In this document: piece after piece, positions 18,005-28,049 of the stretch
How the letters are laid out: each line of letters starts with the position of its first letter
Position numbering within the stretch: position 1 is the stretch's first letter
Assembly (NCBI GenBank): GCA_024239075.1
Contig: JANBVI010000057.1
Location: forward strand, 62,001-126,000
DNA: 64,000 nucleotides
Direction: 5' to 3'
Source of the DNA: Fischerella sp. CENA71
Lineage (GTDB): Bacteria > Cyanobacteriota > Cyanobacteriia > Cyanobacteriales > Nostocaceae
The notes under the pieces: generated by a model
The model's input: only the letters and a program-made list of their open reading frames with translations
Database searches by the model: none
What the model was told of the DNA's origin: nothing
Made by a program: the position numbers and the translations under genes

Positions 18005-18478
18005 TTAAGTAGCTGTGGCAAAAAATTCTTGTAGTTTTTCAGGCTGTTTTGTCAACGCTATGTATTGAGCAGCCATTTCTGGAGTTAACAGTTCTATCAT
18101 TAATCTGTTTTCTACCCAAAACTCCATGACATCAAATAAAGAATCACGGTTACAGCGCACTACGCGCCAACCTTCACTCATACCAACTTGTTCAATTTCT
18201 TCTTGGGTGACGGGTACAGAAATTGCTGCGTGGGTAGCTGTGAATGTAGAAGGATTCTCATTGTTGACAAACTGACACTGCTCATCAGGTGATGTACCGG
18301 GTAAAATCTCAGATCCTAAAGGATAAACTTCAACTGCTGTACCATATTCATCACCAGGGAAAACTATATAGCTACCTGGGTTAGGAGGAAAAGGTGCTGC
18401 TTGGCCTTTCAAGACTTTGGCAAGAACTTGTGCAACATGCTGGGGATTTTTGGCGGAAACTGAAATGTGGTGAATCAT
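18005..18478 (-). CDS. VOC (glyoxalase/dioxygenase fold)-like protein
   Basis: The product of about 157 residues (from ATG 18478, MIHHISVSAKNPQHVA, with GAAGG about 8 nt upstream) starts with the beta-alpha arrangement of one VOC module: HHISVSAKNPQHVAQVLAKVL. Later come FPGDEYGTAVEVYPLG, AAISVPVTQEEIEQVG and a long C-terminal helix (ENRLMIELLTPEMAAQYIAL). Histidines at the start of each half and the Glu in ELLTPE could be metal ligands. Specific activity is unknown. It precedes the histidine phosphatase gene in the same direction (about 65 bp apart). A listed earlier TTG start is less likely. Confidence 0.65.
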   Translation of the reverse strand: MIHHISVSAKNPQHVAQVLAKVLKGQAAPFPPNPGSYIVFPGDEYGTAVEVYPLGSEILPGTSPDEQCQFVNNENPSTFTATHAAISVPVTQEEIEQVGMSEGWRVVRCNRDSLFDVMEFWVENRLMIELLTPEMAAQYIALTKQPEKLQEFFATAT

Positions 18479-18574
18479 AGGAATAACCTTCAAGATGTGA
18501 GGTTATACAACTACAACTGATGGTTATGTTGTTCCGCAACTCAAAATGTTAAGTTTATTACAAAAATTTTGATA

Positions 18575-18634
18575 GGTTTGTAGTAAGCACTTTAGTGCTG
18601 AAATATTTGCGGACTAAAGTCCTTACTACAAACC
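18575..18634. repeat. 60-bp palindromic repeat downstream of clpB
   Basis: GGTTTGTAGTAAG (18575-18587) and CTTACTACAAACC (18622-18634) are perfect inverted arms. The inner arms CACTTTAGTGC and GGACTAAAGTCC add further pairing. It ends 11 bp before the clpB stop codon and could also act as the transcript end for clpB. Related copies are near 14553 and 28045. Confidence 0.85.
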
Positions 18635-18644
18635 ATTACACCTA

Positions 18645-21263
18645 TTAAGTCGTCAATATCTCTGCGGGTAAGCGCTTGAAGGAAAGACGCTCATTTTCGA
18701 TATCTACAAAGATCATATCGCCATCACTGAATTCGCCCCGCAAAATTGCTTTGGCGATTGGTGTCTCTAATTCCCGTTGAATCGCACGTTTGAGCGGACG
18801 CGCACCGAATACAGGGTCATATCCTACCTCGGCTAAAAAGTCAAGAGCAGCATCGGAGAGTTTGAGAGACATCTTGCGATCGCTCAATCTTTGGCGGAGT
18901 CTTTCTACTTGCAGTTGGACAATTTCGCGCAATTCTGCTTTTTGCAAACCGTGGAAGATGATCAACTCATCAACCCGGTTGAGGAATTCTGGACGAAAGG
19001 AATTTCGCAACGCTTCCATTACCCGACTCCGCATTTCCTCATAACGAGATTCATCACCAGCGATATCGAGGATAAACTGCGAACCGATGTTACTGGTCAT
19101 AATAATAATAGTGTTTTTGAAGTCCACTGTATGACCTTGAGCATCAGTGACACGTCCATCATCGAGAATTTGCAACAAGATGTTAAATACATCCGGATGA
19201 GCTTTTTCGATTTCATCGAAGAGAATTACCGCATAAGGACGACGGCGAATTGCTTCGGTTAATTGTCCACCTTCTTCGTAACCGACATATCCGGGAGGCG
19301 CACCAATCAAACGCGAAACGGCGTGTTTCTCCATGTACTCGGACATGTCAATCCGGACTAGCGCTTCTTCGGTGTCAAACAAATATGCTGCGAGGGCCTT
19401 TGCTAATTCTGTTTTACCCACACCAGTAGGGCCGAGGAAAATAAAGCTAGCAATGGGACGATTCGGATCTGCTAAACCAGCACGCGATCGCTGAATTGCA
19501 TCTGCAACAGCTGTGACTGCTTCTTGTTGTCCAACCACACGATGATGCAGTTCATCTTCCAAGTGCAGTAGTTTTTCTTTTTCAGATTCCACCAACTTGC
19601 TGATCGGGATACCAGTCCACTTGGAAATCACTTCGGCGATGTCAGCTTCGGTGACTTCTTCACGCAACAGAGATTTTCCAGTGTGTTGAGTTTGGGTTAA
19701 CTCAGATTCTGCTGCTTCGAGTTTACGGTGCAAATCAGTTAACTTACCATACTTTAATTCCGCAGCCCGGTTGAGGTCATAATCCCGTTCGGCTTGTTGA
19801 ATTTCTAAGTTAACTCGGTCTATTTCCTCTTTGACAGATTGAATTTTGGTGATAATATCCTTTTCAGACTGCCATTGAGCATTTAACGCCCGTTGTTCTT
19901 CTTTAAGATCCGCTAGTTCTTTTTCTAGTCTTTCGAGACGTTCGCGAGAAGCGGTGTTGCTCTCTTTTTGCAGCGACAGCTTCTCCATTTCTAACTGTAA
20001 AATCTTGCGATCAATCTCATCAAGTTCTTCTGGTTTGGAGGTAATCTCCATTTTCAACCTTGCGGCGGCTTCATCTACCAAATCAATGGCTTTGTCTGGT
20101 AAAAAGCGATCGCTAATATATCGACTTGAAAGTGTCGCCGCAGCCACTAAAGCATTATCAGAGATTTTCACTCCGTGGTGCAGTTCATAACGTTCTTTCA
20201 AACCCCGTAGAATTGAAATCGTATCTCCAACACTGGGTTGATCAACATAAACTTGTTGGAAACGTCGCTCTAAAGCCGCGTCTTTTTCAATATACTTACG
20301 GTATTCATCTAAAGTTGTCGCCCCGATACAGCGCAACTCACCCCGCGCCAACATGGGTTTGAGCAAGTTGCTCGCATCCATCGCACCTTGGGTAGCACCT
20401 GCACCGACAACAGTATGAATTTCATCAATAAATAGAATTATATTACCGCCGGATTCGGTCACTTCTTTTAAAACTGCTTTGAGACGTTCTTCAAATTCAC
20501 CCCGGAATTTTGCACCCGCAATCAAAGCACCCATATCCAAAGCAATCAGCTTGCGGTCTTTTAGAGATTGGGGAACATCACCAGCGACAATGCGCTGTGC
20601 TAAACCTTCAACAATTGCAGTTTTACCAACACCTGGTTCTCCAATCAACACAGGATTATTCTTGGTGCGGCGAGACAGAATTTGAATCGTGCGGCGAATT
20701 TCGTCATCTCGTCCAATCACTGGATCAAGTTTACCTTGACGAGCGGCTTCGGTGAGGTCACGCCCATATTTTTCCAGTGCTTGGTATTTACCTTCTGGAT
20801 TTTGGTCGGTCACTTTTTGGCTTCCCCGAATTTGTTTAATAGTATCTTTTAGTTTTCTTTCGTCTAATCCGAATTCTTGGAATAGACCTTTACCAAAGCG
20901 ATCATCTTTGGCGTAAGCAAGTAATAAATGTTCTATAGATATATATTCGTCATCAAACTCTTTACGATATTTTTCAGCTCGATCTAACAGAGAATCCAAG
21001 CTGCGTCCCAAGTAAACAGAATTGATGGTTCCCGATACTCTTGGCTGACGTTGAATATATTGATCAGTGCGATCGCGTAATTTTTGCAGATTCACACCCA
21101 ATTTTGTAAACACTGGCCCAGCTAGTCCTTCCTGTTCTAGCAAAGCTTTCATCAGGTGTTCGCTTTCAATTTGCTGATGATGGTTTTGTTTAGCGATGTC
21201 AGGAGTATGCGCGATCGCTTCCCAGGCTTTTTCTGTAAATTGGTTAGGGTTTGTTGGTTGCAT
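18645..21263 (-). CDS. clpB: ATP-dependent chaperone ClpB
   Basis: ClpB disaggregates proteins together with DnaK. The 872-residue protein has the N-terminal Clp repeat domain (about 1-150), AAA1 with Walker A GEPGVGKT (about 206-213) and Walker [14 protein letters not shown], the long coiled-coil middle domain (about 410-535, Lys/Glu/Leu rich) that separates ClpB from ClpA/ClpC, AAA2 with [15 protein letters not shown] (about 605) and [13 protein letters not shown], and the D2-small C-terminal domain. No IGF/IGL ClpP-binding loop is evident, as expected. It reads leftward as a single gene; a 60-bp palindrome follows the stop. Confidence 0.96.
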   Translation of the reverse strand: MQPTNPNQFTEKAWEAIAHTPDIAKQNHHQQIESEHLMKALLEQEGLAGPVFTKLGVNLQKLRDRTDQYIQRQPRVSGTINSVYLGRSLDSLLDRAEKYRKEFDDEYISIEHLLLAYAKDDRFGKGLFQEFGLDERKLKDTIKQIRGSQKVTDQNPEGKYQALEKYGRDLTEAARQGKLDPVIGRDDEIRRTIQILSRRTKNNPVLIGEPGVGKTAIVEGLAQRIVAGDVPQSLKDRKLIALDMGALIAGAKFRGEFEERLKAVLKEVTESGGNIILFIDEIHTVVGAGATQGAMDASNLLKPMLARGELRCIGATTLDEYRKYIEKDAALERRFQQVYVDQPSVGDTISILRGLKERYELHHGVKISDNALVAAATLSSRYISDRFLPDKAIDLVDEAAARLKMEITSKPEELDEIDRKILQLEMEKLSLQKESNTASRERLERLEKELADLKEEQRALNAQWQSEKDIITKIQSVKEEIDRVNLEIQQAERDYDLNRAAELKYGKLTDLHRKLEAAESELTQTQHTGKSLLREEVTEADIAEVISKWTGIPISKLVESEKEKLLHLEDELHHRVVGQQEAVTAVADAIQRSRAGLADPNRPIASFIFLGPTGVGKTELAKALAAYLFDTEEALVRIDMSEYMEKHAVSRLIGAPPGYVGYEEGGQLTEAIRRRPYAVILFDEIEKAHPDVFNILLQILDDGRVTDAQGHTVDFKNTIIIMTSNIGSQFILDIAGDESRYEEMRSRVMEALRNSFRPEFLNRVDELIIFHGLQKAELREIVQLQVERLRQRLSDRKMSLKLSDAALDFLAEVGYDPVFGARPLKRAIQRELETPIAKAILRGEFSDGDMIFVDIENERLSFKRLPAEILTT

Positions 21264-21400
21264 AGGCTTTTTGAGGAACGAACAACACGCGCAAATATAA
21301 TTTTTGTTCTTATATGGTCATTTTAGAAAGAAGCGGGTAATAAGCTAGATCGGTCTTCACGTCTTTTTCAAGTAGTATTACCGTCCGTGTGGGGATAAGG

Positions 21401-21769
21401 GGTGATGTTCATCCAGCAATTGCTTTGTGATTGAGGCTGATAGCACGAGGACATGATGTGACATTCGCGACAGTTGAAATTGTGGCTTTGGTTATCTACC
21501 AAGGAAGAGTAGGAACCACAACTCAAGCAATGCGTGCTGTTGTGCCTTATAGCCACGATCATCCAGACAATGCAGCTAGAATTGTACGCTGAGGTTTGGG
21601 GAGAAGGATTAAAAGAGATCAGTACCAGCAAAATCGCGTAGTGAAGGAATTACGTCTGTTATTGAGTAATTCCGATTTTAAAACTAGAACTTCTCAAATT
21701 ATGCAGATAATTTAAACTGAAGACGGAGTAAAAACTGCTTGTAATTCAATTGAGACTTTTTTGGGTTAA
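21401..21769 (+). pseudogene. decayed UDP-glycosyltransferase (MGT/zeaxanthin glucosyltransferase-like) gene
   Basis: In one frame the plus strand reads GDVHPAIAL, stop, LRLIARGHDVTFATVE, which is the start of MGT-type glycosyltransferases. It then jumps to GRVGTTTQAMRA, VVPYSHDHPDNAARIVR, stop, and the C-terminal stretch NRVVKELRLLLSNSDFKTR and EDGVKTACNSIETFLG before TAA at 21767. The central part (about two thirds) is deleted, a few codons are missing within GTTTQAMRA..VPYSHD, and three in-frame stops are present. The order and spacing of the pieces make a dead gene the best reading. No promoter is suggested. Confidence 0.75.
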
Positions 21770-21969
21770 GGCAGAGTTTACCCATACCTTGTAAACAGTA
21801 AATAGCTAATATTTTTAGATTTACTAAAAATCTATTTTCCCAATAAATATATCTATCGCATTTTATTTTGATACGAGCCAAAAATAAAATACAATAAAAG
21901 AAGAATAAAAACGTAATTATAGTAAAATTGTTACACTCTAAAATCTGGTCACATAAATCCAGAATACTC

Positions 21970-22248
21970 TCATTGCTTGGAAAGAGAACAATACATACGG
22001 AATGTTTCGCGTCCTAAAACAATACATGCATTTTCGGAGTTATCTTCACGCATATCACTATTGACAGCAGCTTTATATTTGATTAGTGCTGTAGTCCAAA
22101 TAGCGGCAAATACTAAAGCCAATGCCCCAATCAATACAGCTTTTAGCTTAATATTTGGATTTATTTCTTTCTTTTTATTTTGTAATTTTGATTGACAACA
22201 AACTTGCTTTGGAGACCAAAAATGGTTGTCAAAATCGTAGTAACCCAT
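21970..22248 (-). CDS. small single-pass membrane protein, unknown
   Basis: From ATG 22248 (MGYYDFDNHFWSPKQ, with AGGAG about 12 nt upstream) the product is 92 residues. It has a short Cys-containing N-terminus, a Lys-rich stretch (KLQNKKKEINPN), one membrane segment (about 38-57, LKAVLIGALALVFAAIWTTAL) and a C-terminal tail with two cysteines (ENACIVLGRETFRMYCSLSKQ). I do not recognise the family. A longer start at 22293 is possible but lacks a ribosome site. Flanks are AT-rich and without other genes. Confidence 0.5.
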   Translation of the reverse strand: MGYYDFDNHFWSPKQVCCQSKLQNKKKEINPNIKLKAVLIGALALVFAAIWTTALIKYKAAVNSDMREDNSENACIVLGRETFRMYCSLSKQ

Positions 22249-22804
22249 TGTTATTATTAGCTCCTGGATTAAAGCTAGAACTTTAATATTCACCTAGCCA
22301 ACAATCATGAATTATTTGTTATGTCAGCGTTCTGTTAATGATATATCAGATTAAGAAAAAGGATATATAGAAATATTAAGCTCTTCTTTAATTTATATAT
22401 TAGTTAGGGAAAATTTGATTGATAAAAAAGTTAAGGAAACCTCACACTCATCTTATACTTAGAAATGAGCGTTTTTAGCTTTTATTAAAATGATGATGTA
22501 AATAAACGTAATTAATTGACCAAATTATGATGATTTTATTTCCTCAATCATCAAAACAACAGTATATTAACTTGCCAGAAATCAAATAACTTCTCCTGGC
22601 TTTTTGCGATCGCTCAAATTGGTAAATCAGACAATATTAATTAGCTGAATTACTATTTGCACGGTAGAGAGTCCAAACGCACCGCTAATTTTTGGTGAGA
22701 CTAACTTTTTTCTTGAATTCGATGTTTGCTTCTACCGTTCCATGTCAGAGCATAGAATAGTTAATACATTAAATATCTGACTTAGCGATTAACTTGATCT
22801 CGAA
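22249..22804. other. AT-rich intergenic region
   Basis: About 550 bp between the small membrane protein and the MarR gene. No convincing reading frame, tRNA or strong hairpin was seen. It should hold the divergent promoters of both genes. One HIP1 octamer is at about 22606. Confidence 0.6.
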
Positions 22805-23272
22805 ATGCCTAGTTCATCCTCAAATTCTGATTTTCTTCAGCAATGGCAATATGCTCTAGCCCCTTACAACTTAGGGTACAAACTCAAACTTGCATCTCAG
22901 TTGATGTATCGAGATTTCCTAGAGCGGCTAGAACCTTACGGATTGACCCCGTTTCACTACCTTGTTTTGTGTTGTCTGTGGGAGGAAGATGGTCTTTCAA
23001 CGACTGGAATCGCTGACAAGCTGAAGCAGTTGGGCGCAACGTTGACTGGAGTGGTTGATCGAATGGAGGATCGTAAGCTCGTCCAACGAGAACGCGATCG
23101 CGATGATCGTCGCATTGTCCGCATTTGGCTCACTGACGAAGGAAAACGACTCATGAAAGTCTTACCCTCAATCGGCGCACAAACTATTGAGAAAGCAACT
23201 AAAAATATTCCAGAAGCAGACCAGGAAGCAGTTTTGAAGATACTAGATCAAATTGTTCAGAACCTGGTTTAG
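22805..23272 (+). CDS. MarR family transcriptional regulator
   Basis: The 155-residue protein has the MarR winged helix: TPFHYLVLCCLWEEDGLSTT, IADKLKQLGATLTGVVDRME and the wing LVQRERDRDDRRIVRIWLTDEG. It carries a CC pair in the recognition domain that could sense redox state; this is speculation. The downstream membrane protein gene is 91 bp away and may be its target. The heme oxygenase-hemN pair lies 2.6 kb further; in Synechocystis the MarR-type activator ChlR controls an analogous low-oxygen ho2-hemN operon, so this is a candidate but not a demonstrated regulator. Confidence 0.92.
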   Translation: MPSSSSNSDFLQQWQYALAPYNLGYKLKLASQLMYRDFLERLEPYGLTPFHYLVLCCLWEEDGLSTTGIADKLKQLGATLTGVVDRMEDRKLVQRERDRDDRRIVRIWLTDEGKRLMKVLPSIGAQTIEKATKNIPEADQEAVLKILDQIVQNLV

Positions 23273-23363
23273 CAATTTTAGGCTTTGGAAGTTGACCTTA
23301 TGGAAATTAGTTAATATATTAATTATCAACATATTTAGTTTATGCGTCACACCACAGGAAAAA

Positions 23364-23882
23364 ATGCCAAAGTTGAGTATCAGACAGAAAAATTGGTTGT
23401 TGTCCGCGCATATTGGTTTTGCTGCTCTTTGGACAGGAACCGTCTTAAGTATGTTTCTTCTTTCGTTGAGAAATACAAAATCAACTAATGCAGAGGTACT
23501 CTACGCGCTCAACTCAGCGATTAATCTGCTCGATGACTACATTGTGATTCCCTCTGCAATTGGTTCAGTACTGACAGCAACATTTCTCTGCTGGATGACC
23601 AACTATGGATTTACTAAGTTTTACTGGGTAATTACTAAGTGGATACTGACAACTGGATTGATCATTTTTGGAACATTTTGGCTATTTCCGTGGGGTAACA
23701 CTGCTGAAAAACTAGCGGCTCAAGAAGGGTTACAAACCTTAGCCAGTCCAATATATAGCTTTAATGCTACAGGTGTGTTAATTGGAACTGTAATTCAGGT
23801 TCTTTTCCTCTCTATCATCATTGCGATTTCGGTTCTCAAGCCGTGGGGAAGACGACCAGTGAAGGCAAATAGCCAAAACTAA
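23364..23882 (+). CDS. membrane protein, DUF2269-like
   Basis: From ATG 23364 (MPKLSIRQKNWLLSAH, AGGAAAAA just upstream) the product is 172 residues with four membrane segments: about 12-32 (HIGFAALWTGTVLSMFLLSL), 55-80, 85-105 and 140-165. The HIGFAALWTG start resembles DUF2269-type small integral membrane proteins. A longer frame begins inside the MarR gene and is not preferred. The gene follows the MarR regulator by 91 bp, so the pair probably forms an operon. The biochemical role is unknown. Confidence 0.75.
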   Translation: MPKLSIRQKNWLLSAHIGFAALWTGTVLSMFLLSLRNTKSTNAEVLYALNSAINLLDDYIVIPSAIGSVLTATFLCWMTNYGFTKFYWVITKWILTTGLIIFGTFWLFPWGNTAEKLAAQEGLQTLASPIYSFNATGVLIGTVIQVLFLSIIIAISVLKPWGRRPVKANSQN

Positions 23883-23937
23883 ACTGTAATTAGTCCAGTC
23901 AAAGCATACAAATACGACTTGATATAGCCGCAACACG

Positions 23938-25374
23938 TTATGCCTTAATTAATTTTTCTAAAGCTTGATACAGTTCTTTTGTCAACTCACTCACCCCAAC
24001 TCTGGCTGCATGGCGATCGCTTTGAGATTTTGACCAACGTTCAGTCACTGAGATTGGTTCACCGACTGTAATTAGCACCTGTCGCCAACCCAAACGGGGA
24101 CGCCCTGGTAGTTTTGTATTATTTTTGATCCGAGCAATCATATCAAACATTAGTAGTGCCGTTTCTGCAAATCTTTCTGCACAAGGCTCTTCCTTGACAT
24201 AAGTTCCAGTAACTGCTACGAAAGTTTCTACTAACCGCATATGTCGCATTCGCAGTTCTGCTTCTGTTGCTACCCAGTCTGCTAATCCCCGTTGCAAGGG
24301 TGACAAGGTATTGATATCTTCCACATCATCTCTGTAAATATAACTCCAACCCACTTCTTCTAAACGGCGACAACGGTCAATAAAATTTCCTTGTGATTTT
24401 AATCCGAAATATTGCTCGGCAACTTGCAAAGCTATTTCTTGTAAGCGACGAAGTCTAGCGATTAATATTTGATTGGGATTGGCGATCGCTTCAGCATTAA
24501 TATCACCATCATGATGAATTGCAGGTAACTTTTGATGATAAAAGCGCTGATAAAATCCTTCCATCTCTGTTAACAAATGTTCCGCGAGTCGTAACAGGCG
24601 TTGATAGTAAATCTCTTCAGGATTAGGGACATTAGATGTTTCTATAGTCTGCACTGATAAACCACAGTCAGCTTCTAATTTACTCAACAGCCAATTTAGT
24701 TTTGCCCAAGGTGGTTTCACATAACTATACTGAATCGTAATTGGCACAATCAAAACTTCTTGTGAACGCTTGGCTTTGTGCAAATCTTCTACACACCAAA
24801 ACCCAAATTGAGCCACACCAGGTTCTAAAGGACTAATGATACCACTATGTCCATTGGTAGCACCTTCAGGAGCAACTGCGATCGGCATTTTTCCGTTAGC
24901 AAACAAATTTCGTGCATTTTGAATACCTAGCTTATCCAATCGCTTACCCCGGCGAATGGGAGTCCCCCCCAAATTCGAGAAAAACCAACCTAGCCAGTCT
25001 CCCGCCCATAACAACATTCCCCGTTCATAAATGAAATACGAATGAATCGGTTTTTGCAGGAAAATTCTTTGTTGACGCGCCACTCGTGGTACTGCTCGCG
25101 ACAATAGGTATAACATACACAGTGGATCGTCTACTTCTGGATGACGAAATGCCATCAAAAAGCGCACTTTACCAGCTTGGAATTGTTGATATAACTCGGC
25201 TAAAGTTTCTGCATTCTTAACTTGAATGCGGGAAATTCCAGATGGTAGCCATGGTCTAAGCCGAAATCGTAGCAAAATAGGCAGCAACCACTGGGTAAGA
25301 CGGAGTACAACAGGGTTGAAGCGTTGTGGAATAAACTCTAGCCGTGATTGGGCATGTTGGATGGAATCAGGCAA
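23938..25374 (-). CDS. 1-acyl-glycerol-3-phosphate acyltransferase (PlsC-like) domain protein
   Basis: The 478-residue protein has the acyltransferase signature: FRHPEVDD (H-x4-D, about residues 76-83), GTPIRRGKR (about 133-141) and the APEGATNGHSG block (about 168-178) in place of the usual EGTRS. These proteins transfer acyl chains to lysophosphatidate or related acceptors at the membrane. The second half (about 250-478) is a helical extension not found in plain PlsC enzymes, so the acceptor may differ. The start is TTG 25374, supported by GGAG seven bases upstream; no better ATG is available. Its 5' neighbour region is a 459-bp gap. Confidence 0.82.
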   Translation of the reverse strand: MPDSIQHAQSRLEFIPQRFNPVVLRLTQWLLPILLRFRLRPWLPSGISRIQVKNAETLAELYQQFQAGKVRFLMAFRHPEVDDPLCMLYLLSRAVPRVARQQRIFLQKPIHSYFIYERGMLLWAGDWLGWFFSNLGGTPIRRGKRLDKLGIQNARNLFANGKMPIAVAPEGATNGHSGIISPLEPGVAQFGFWCVEDLHKAKRSQEVLIVPITIQYSYVKPPWAKLNWLLSKLEADCGLSVQTIETSNVPNPEEIYYQRLLRLAEHLLTEMEGFYQRFYHQKLPAIHHDGDINAEAIANPNQILIARLRRLQEIALQVAEQYFGLKSQGNFIDRCRRLEEVGWSYIYRDDVEDINTLSPLQRGLADWVATEAELRMRHMRLVETFVAVTGTYVKEEPCAERFAETALLMFDMIARIKNNTKLPGRPRLGWRQVLITVGEPISVTERWSKSQSDRHAARVGVSELTKELYQALEKLIKA

Positions 25375-25833
25375 GGTTGCTCTCCAGACGGTACTTCTTA
25401 CTTCTAATAACGGTAGCGAATATAGGGGCTAGGAGCTACAGACAAGGGGCTAGAAAGTAGGATTTACGATGTAAGAGTGTAGGAAAATTTACAAAAATGA
25501 CATAGTTTGACCTCTCCCCCTCTCCGGTTCGGAAACAACGGTGTACATACAAATGATTAAATCACTGCAAATCGCGTTTTGTAGCGTACATTCACGTGCA
25601 TCCAAAAATTAGAGAAATATGAAAAATTATAAATAGTTATATGGTTATTGAACGATTAAATAGTTAAATGATTTTGGTAGAAATCAACATGGCTTGGGTC
25701 TGCATCGGTGGTGTGATTAGCTGATGGTCATGATGCAGATCCTTTCATCAACCTGAATAACGATTCTTCAACGCTGGCGTTGACAGTGAACTGGTAAATA
25801 TCAGCTTGCGTTTTGAGATGAAGGAAAAAACCA
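25375..25833. other. intergenic region upstream of heme oxygenase
   Basis: About 460 bp between divergent genes. It contains no convincing reading frame. The promoter and any oxygen- or light-responsive site for the heme oxygenase gene must lie here, but no site could be identified with confidence. Confidence 0.6.
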
Positions 25834-26547
25834 ATGAGTAACAATCTAGCGATTAAACTTCGTACCGGAACCCAAAAATCCCATACAGCAGCAGAAAACG
25901 TCGGATTTATGAAGTGTTTCCTCAAAGGAGTTGTAGATAGAAACTGCTTTGCCAAGTTTTTAGGTAACTTGTATTACGTTTACACCGAACTCGAAACAGA
26001 AATAGAAAAACATCGAAATCATCCCATAGTCGGCGGTATTTATTTTCCAGAACTAAATCGCCAAGCTGCTTTAGAAAAAGATATGGAATTTTACTATGGA
26101 AAAGACTGGCGAACTTGTGTACAAGCATCTCCCGTCGCTCAAAGTTATATTGCTCGAATTCGAGAATTATCTGCAACTGCACCTGAGTTATTAATCGGAC
26201 ACGCATACACCCGCTACATGGGCGATCTTTCTGGTGGTCAAATGTTACAGAAAATTGCTCAGTCAGTCTTAAAGCTTGAGGGTTATCAAGGTACATCTTT
26301 TTATAATTTTGACCAAATTCCAGACAAAAAAGCTTTTAAAGATAAATATCGTCAAGCATTAGACACATTAACAATTGACGATGCTACAGCAGAAAAAATT
26401 GTTGCAGAAGCAAATAATTCCTTCAGTTTCAATATGAAAATGGCTCAAGAACTAGAAGGAAATTTAATTCAAGCAATTGGACAAGTTTTATTTAATTCCC
26501 TAACACTTAGTCATAACACTGGTAGCACAGAAGTAGTTATCAGTTAA
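25834..26547 (+). CDS. ho: heme oxygenase (biliverdin-producing)
   Basis: The enzyme opens heme to biliverdin IX-alpha with ferredoxin as reductant, the first step to phycocyanobilin. The 237-residue protein has the proximal-histidine region TGTQKSHTAAENVGFMKCFL (split here: H17), NLYYVYTELE, and the distal-helix signature YMGDLSGGQML (about 130-140). Length and sequence fit cyanobacterial HO1/HO2. The next gene, 64 bp downstream, is hemN. This ho-hemN pairing is the arrangement of the micro-oxic paralogue (ho2-hemN) in several cyanobacteria, so this copy may be the low-oxygen isoenzyme; the sequence does not settle it. AAGGA precedes the ATG. Confidence 0.94.
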   Translation: MSNNLAIKLRTGTQKSHTAAENVGFMKCFLKGVVDRNCFAKFLGNLYYVYTELETEIEKHRNHPIVGGIYFPELNRQAALEKDMEFYYGKDWRTCVQASPVAQSYIARIRELSATAPELLIGHAYTRYMGDLSGGQMLQKIAQSVLKLEGYQGTSFYNFDQIPDKKAFKDKYRQALDTLTIDDATAEKIVAEANNSFSFNMKMAQELEGNLIQAIGQVLFNSLTLSHNTGSTEVVIS

Positions 26548-26554
26548 CAGTTAT

Positions 26555-26588
26555 CAGTGTTCAGTTGATAACTGATCACTGAACACTG
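26555..26588. repeat. hairpin between ho and hemN
   Basis: CAGTGTTCAG (26555-26564) and CTGAACACTG (26579-26588) form a 10-bp stem with a 14-nt loop. It starts shortly after the heme oxygenase stop and ends 23 bp before hemN. It may stabilise or partly end the upstream transcript; no T run follows. Confidence 0.65.
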
Positions 26589-26611
26589 AAATCTATACCC
26601 ATATACCCTTA

Positions 26612-28012
26612 ATGATTGGAAAAAATCCGATGGTTTTGCAAATTCCTGGTGTGAAGTTCGACATAGATATCATCAAAAAGTACGATATTCCCACACCCAG
26701 ATATACGAGTTACCCACCTGCTACAGAATTGAACGCAGCATTTACCGTATCGGAATTTGAGGATGCGATCGCCTCTTCAAATCAAAGAAAGACGCCTTTA
26801 TCTTTGTACTTTCATATTCCCTTTTGTCAGAGTGCTTGTTATTTCTGCGGCTGTAATGTAGTTATTTCTAATAACAAAAATATTGCCCAAAAATATCTAA
26901 ACTATCTGAATCGAGAAATCAAGTATACAGCATCTTTGATTGATACAGATAGACAAGCAGTACAAATGCATTGGGGTGGTGGAACACCAAATTACTTAAG
27001 TTTAGAACAGATAGAAAACCTCTGGAATAATATTACTCATCACTTCCACTTCGATCCCCAAGCAGAAATCTCTCTTGAAATCAATCCCCGCTACGTTGAT
27101 AAGAATTACATTTTCTTTCTCAAAGAAATTGGCTTTAATCGCATTAGTTTTGGTATTCAAGATTTTAATCCCCAAGTGCAAGCGGCTATCAATCGCGTTC
27201 AGCCAGAAAAAGCACTATTTGAAGTAATGGATTGGATCAGAGAAGCAGGGTTCCAAAGTGTAAATGTAGACTTAATTTATGGTCTACCGTATCAAACTTA
27301 TCAAAGCTTTCACGAGACAATTCAAAAGACAATCGAGTTAGATCCTGATCGGATCGCAGTATTTAATTTTGCTTATGTACCGTGGGTAAAACCAATTCAG
27401 AAAAAAATTGCTCAGGATGCACTACCAGCACCACAGGAGAAATTAGAGATTTTTAAAATGACCATTGAAGAGTTAACTAATAATAAATATCTCTTCATCG
27501 GGATGGATCATTTTGCTAAACCTCATGATGAATTAGCGATCGCTCAACGCGATTATACACTCAAGCGTAACTTTCAAGGTTATACTACTTGGGCGCAAGC
27601 AGAACTTTTTGGTTTTGGTGCCACATCTGTGAGTATGCTAGAAGATGCCTATGCCCAGAATCACAAGCGATTGCGTGATTATTATCAAGCAATTGATGCG
27701 GGTATTTTACCCATTGGTAAAGGTATTAAATTAACTGGGGATGATATTCTCAGACGAGATGTGATTATGCGGCTAATGTCTCATGCCAAATTGCATAAAC
27801 AAGACATTGAAGATCAGTATCACATCTGTTTTGATGAGTATTTTGCTCAAGAATTAGCAGCATTGCAAAATTTAGAATTAGATGGATTAGTTAGCCTATC
27901 AAAAGATGAAATTGGCATCACAGAAATCGGTAGATTATTAGTTAGAAATATTGCCGTTAATTTTGATGCTCATCGCCTCACACAAGAGCAAAAATTTTCA
28001 AGGGCGATTTAA
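26612..28012 (+). CDS. hemN: oxygen-independent coproporphyrinogen III oxidase
   Basis: HemN is a radical SAM enzyme that oxidatively decarboxylates coproporphyrinogen III without oxygen in heme and chlorophyll synthesis. The 466-residue protein has the iron-sulfur motif CQSACYFCGC (C72, C76, C79 plus C81), GGGTPNYL, the ELEINPR-like LEINPRYVDK, RISFGIQDFNPQVQ and the C-terminal HemN domain (about 370-455). YFHIPFC is also typical of true HemN rather than HemW, and the length agrees. It probably shares a transcript with the heme oxygenase gene; an internal ATG at residue 7 is an alternative start. Confidence 0.95.
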   Translation: MIGKNPMVLQIPGVKFDIDIIKKYDIPTPRYTSYPPATELNAAFTVSEFEDAIASSNQRKTPLSLYFHIPFCQSACYFCGCNVVISNNKNIAQKYLNYLNREIKYTASLIDTDRQAVQMHWGGGTPNYLSLEQIENLWNNITHHFHFDPQAEISLEINPRYVDKNYIFFLKEIGFNRISFGIQDFNPQVQAAINRVQPEKALFEVMDWIREAGFQSVNVDLIYGLPYQTYQSFHETIQKTIELDPDRIAVFNFAYVPWVKPIQKKIAQDALPAPQEKLEIFKMTIEELTNNKYLFIGMDHFAKPHDELAIAQRDYTLKRNFQGYTTWAQAELFGFGATSVSMLEDAYAQNHKRLRDYYQAIDAGILPIGKGIKLTGDDILRRDVIMRLMSHAKLHKQDIEDQYHICFDEYFAQELAALQNLELDGLVSLSKDEIGITEIGRLLVRNIAVNFDAHRLTQEQKFSRAI

Positions 28013-28049
28013 TTTTTACTGGTATTTTTTATCAGGCGATGTTCGTAGT

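Noticed and set aside
21368-21631. Minus-strand Cys/His-rich open frame of 87 codons
   Set aside because: The plus strand of the same stretch reads as a decayed glycosyltransferase, which explains the sequence better.
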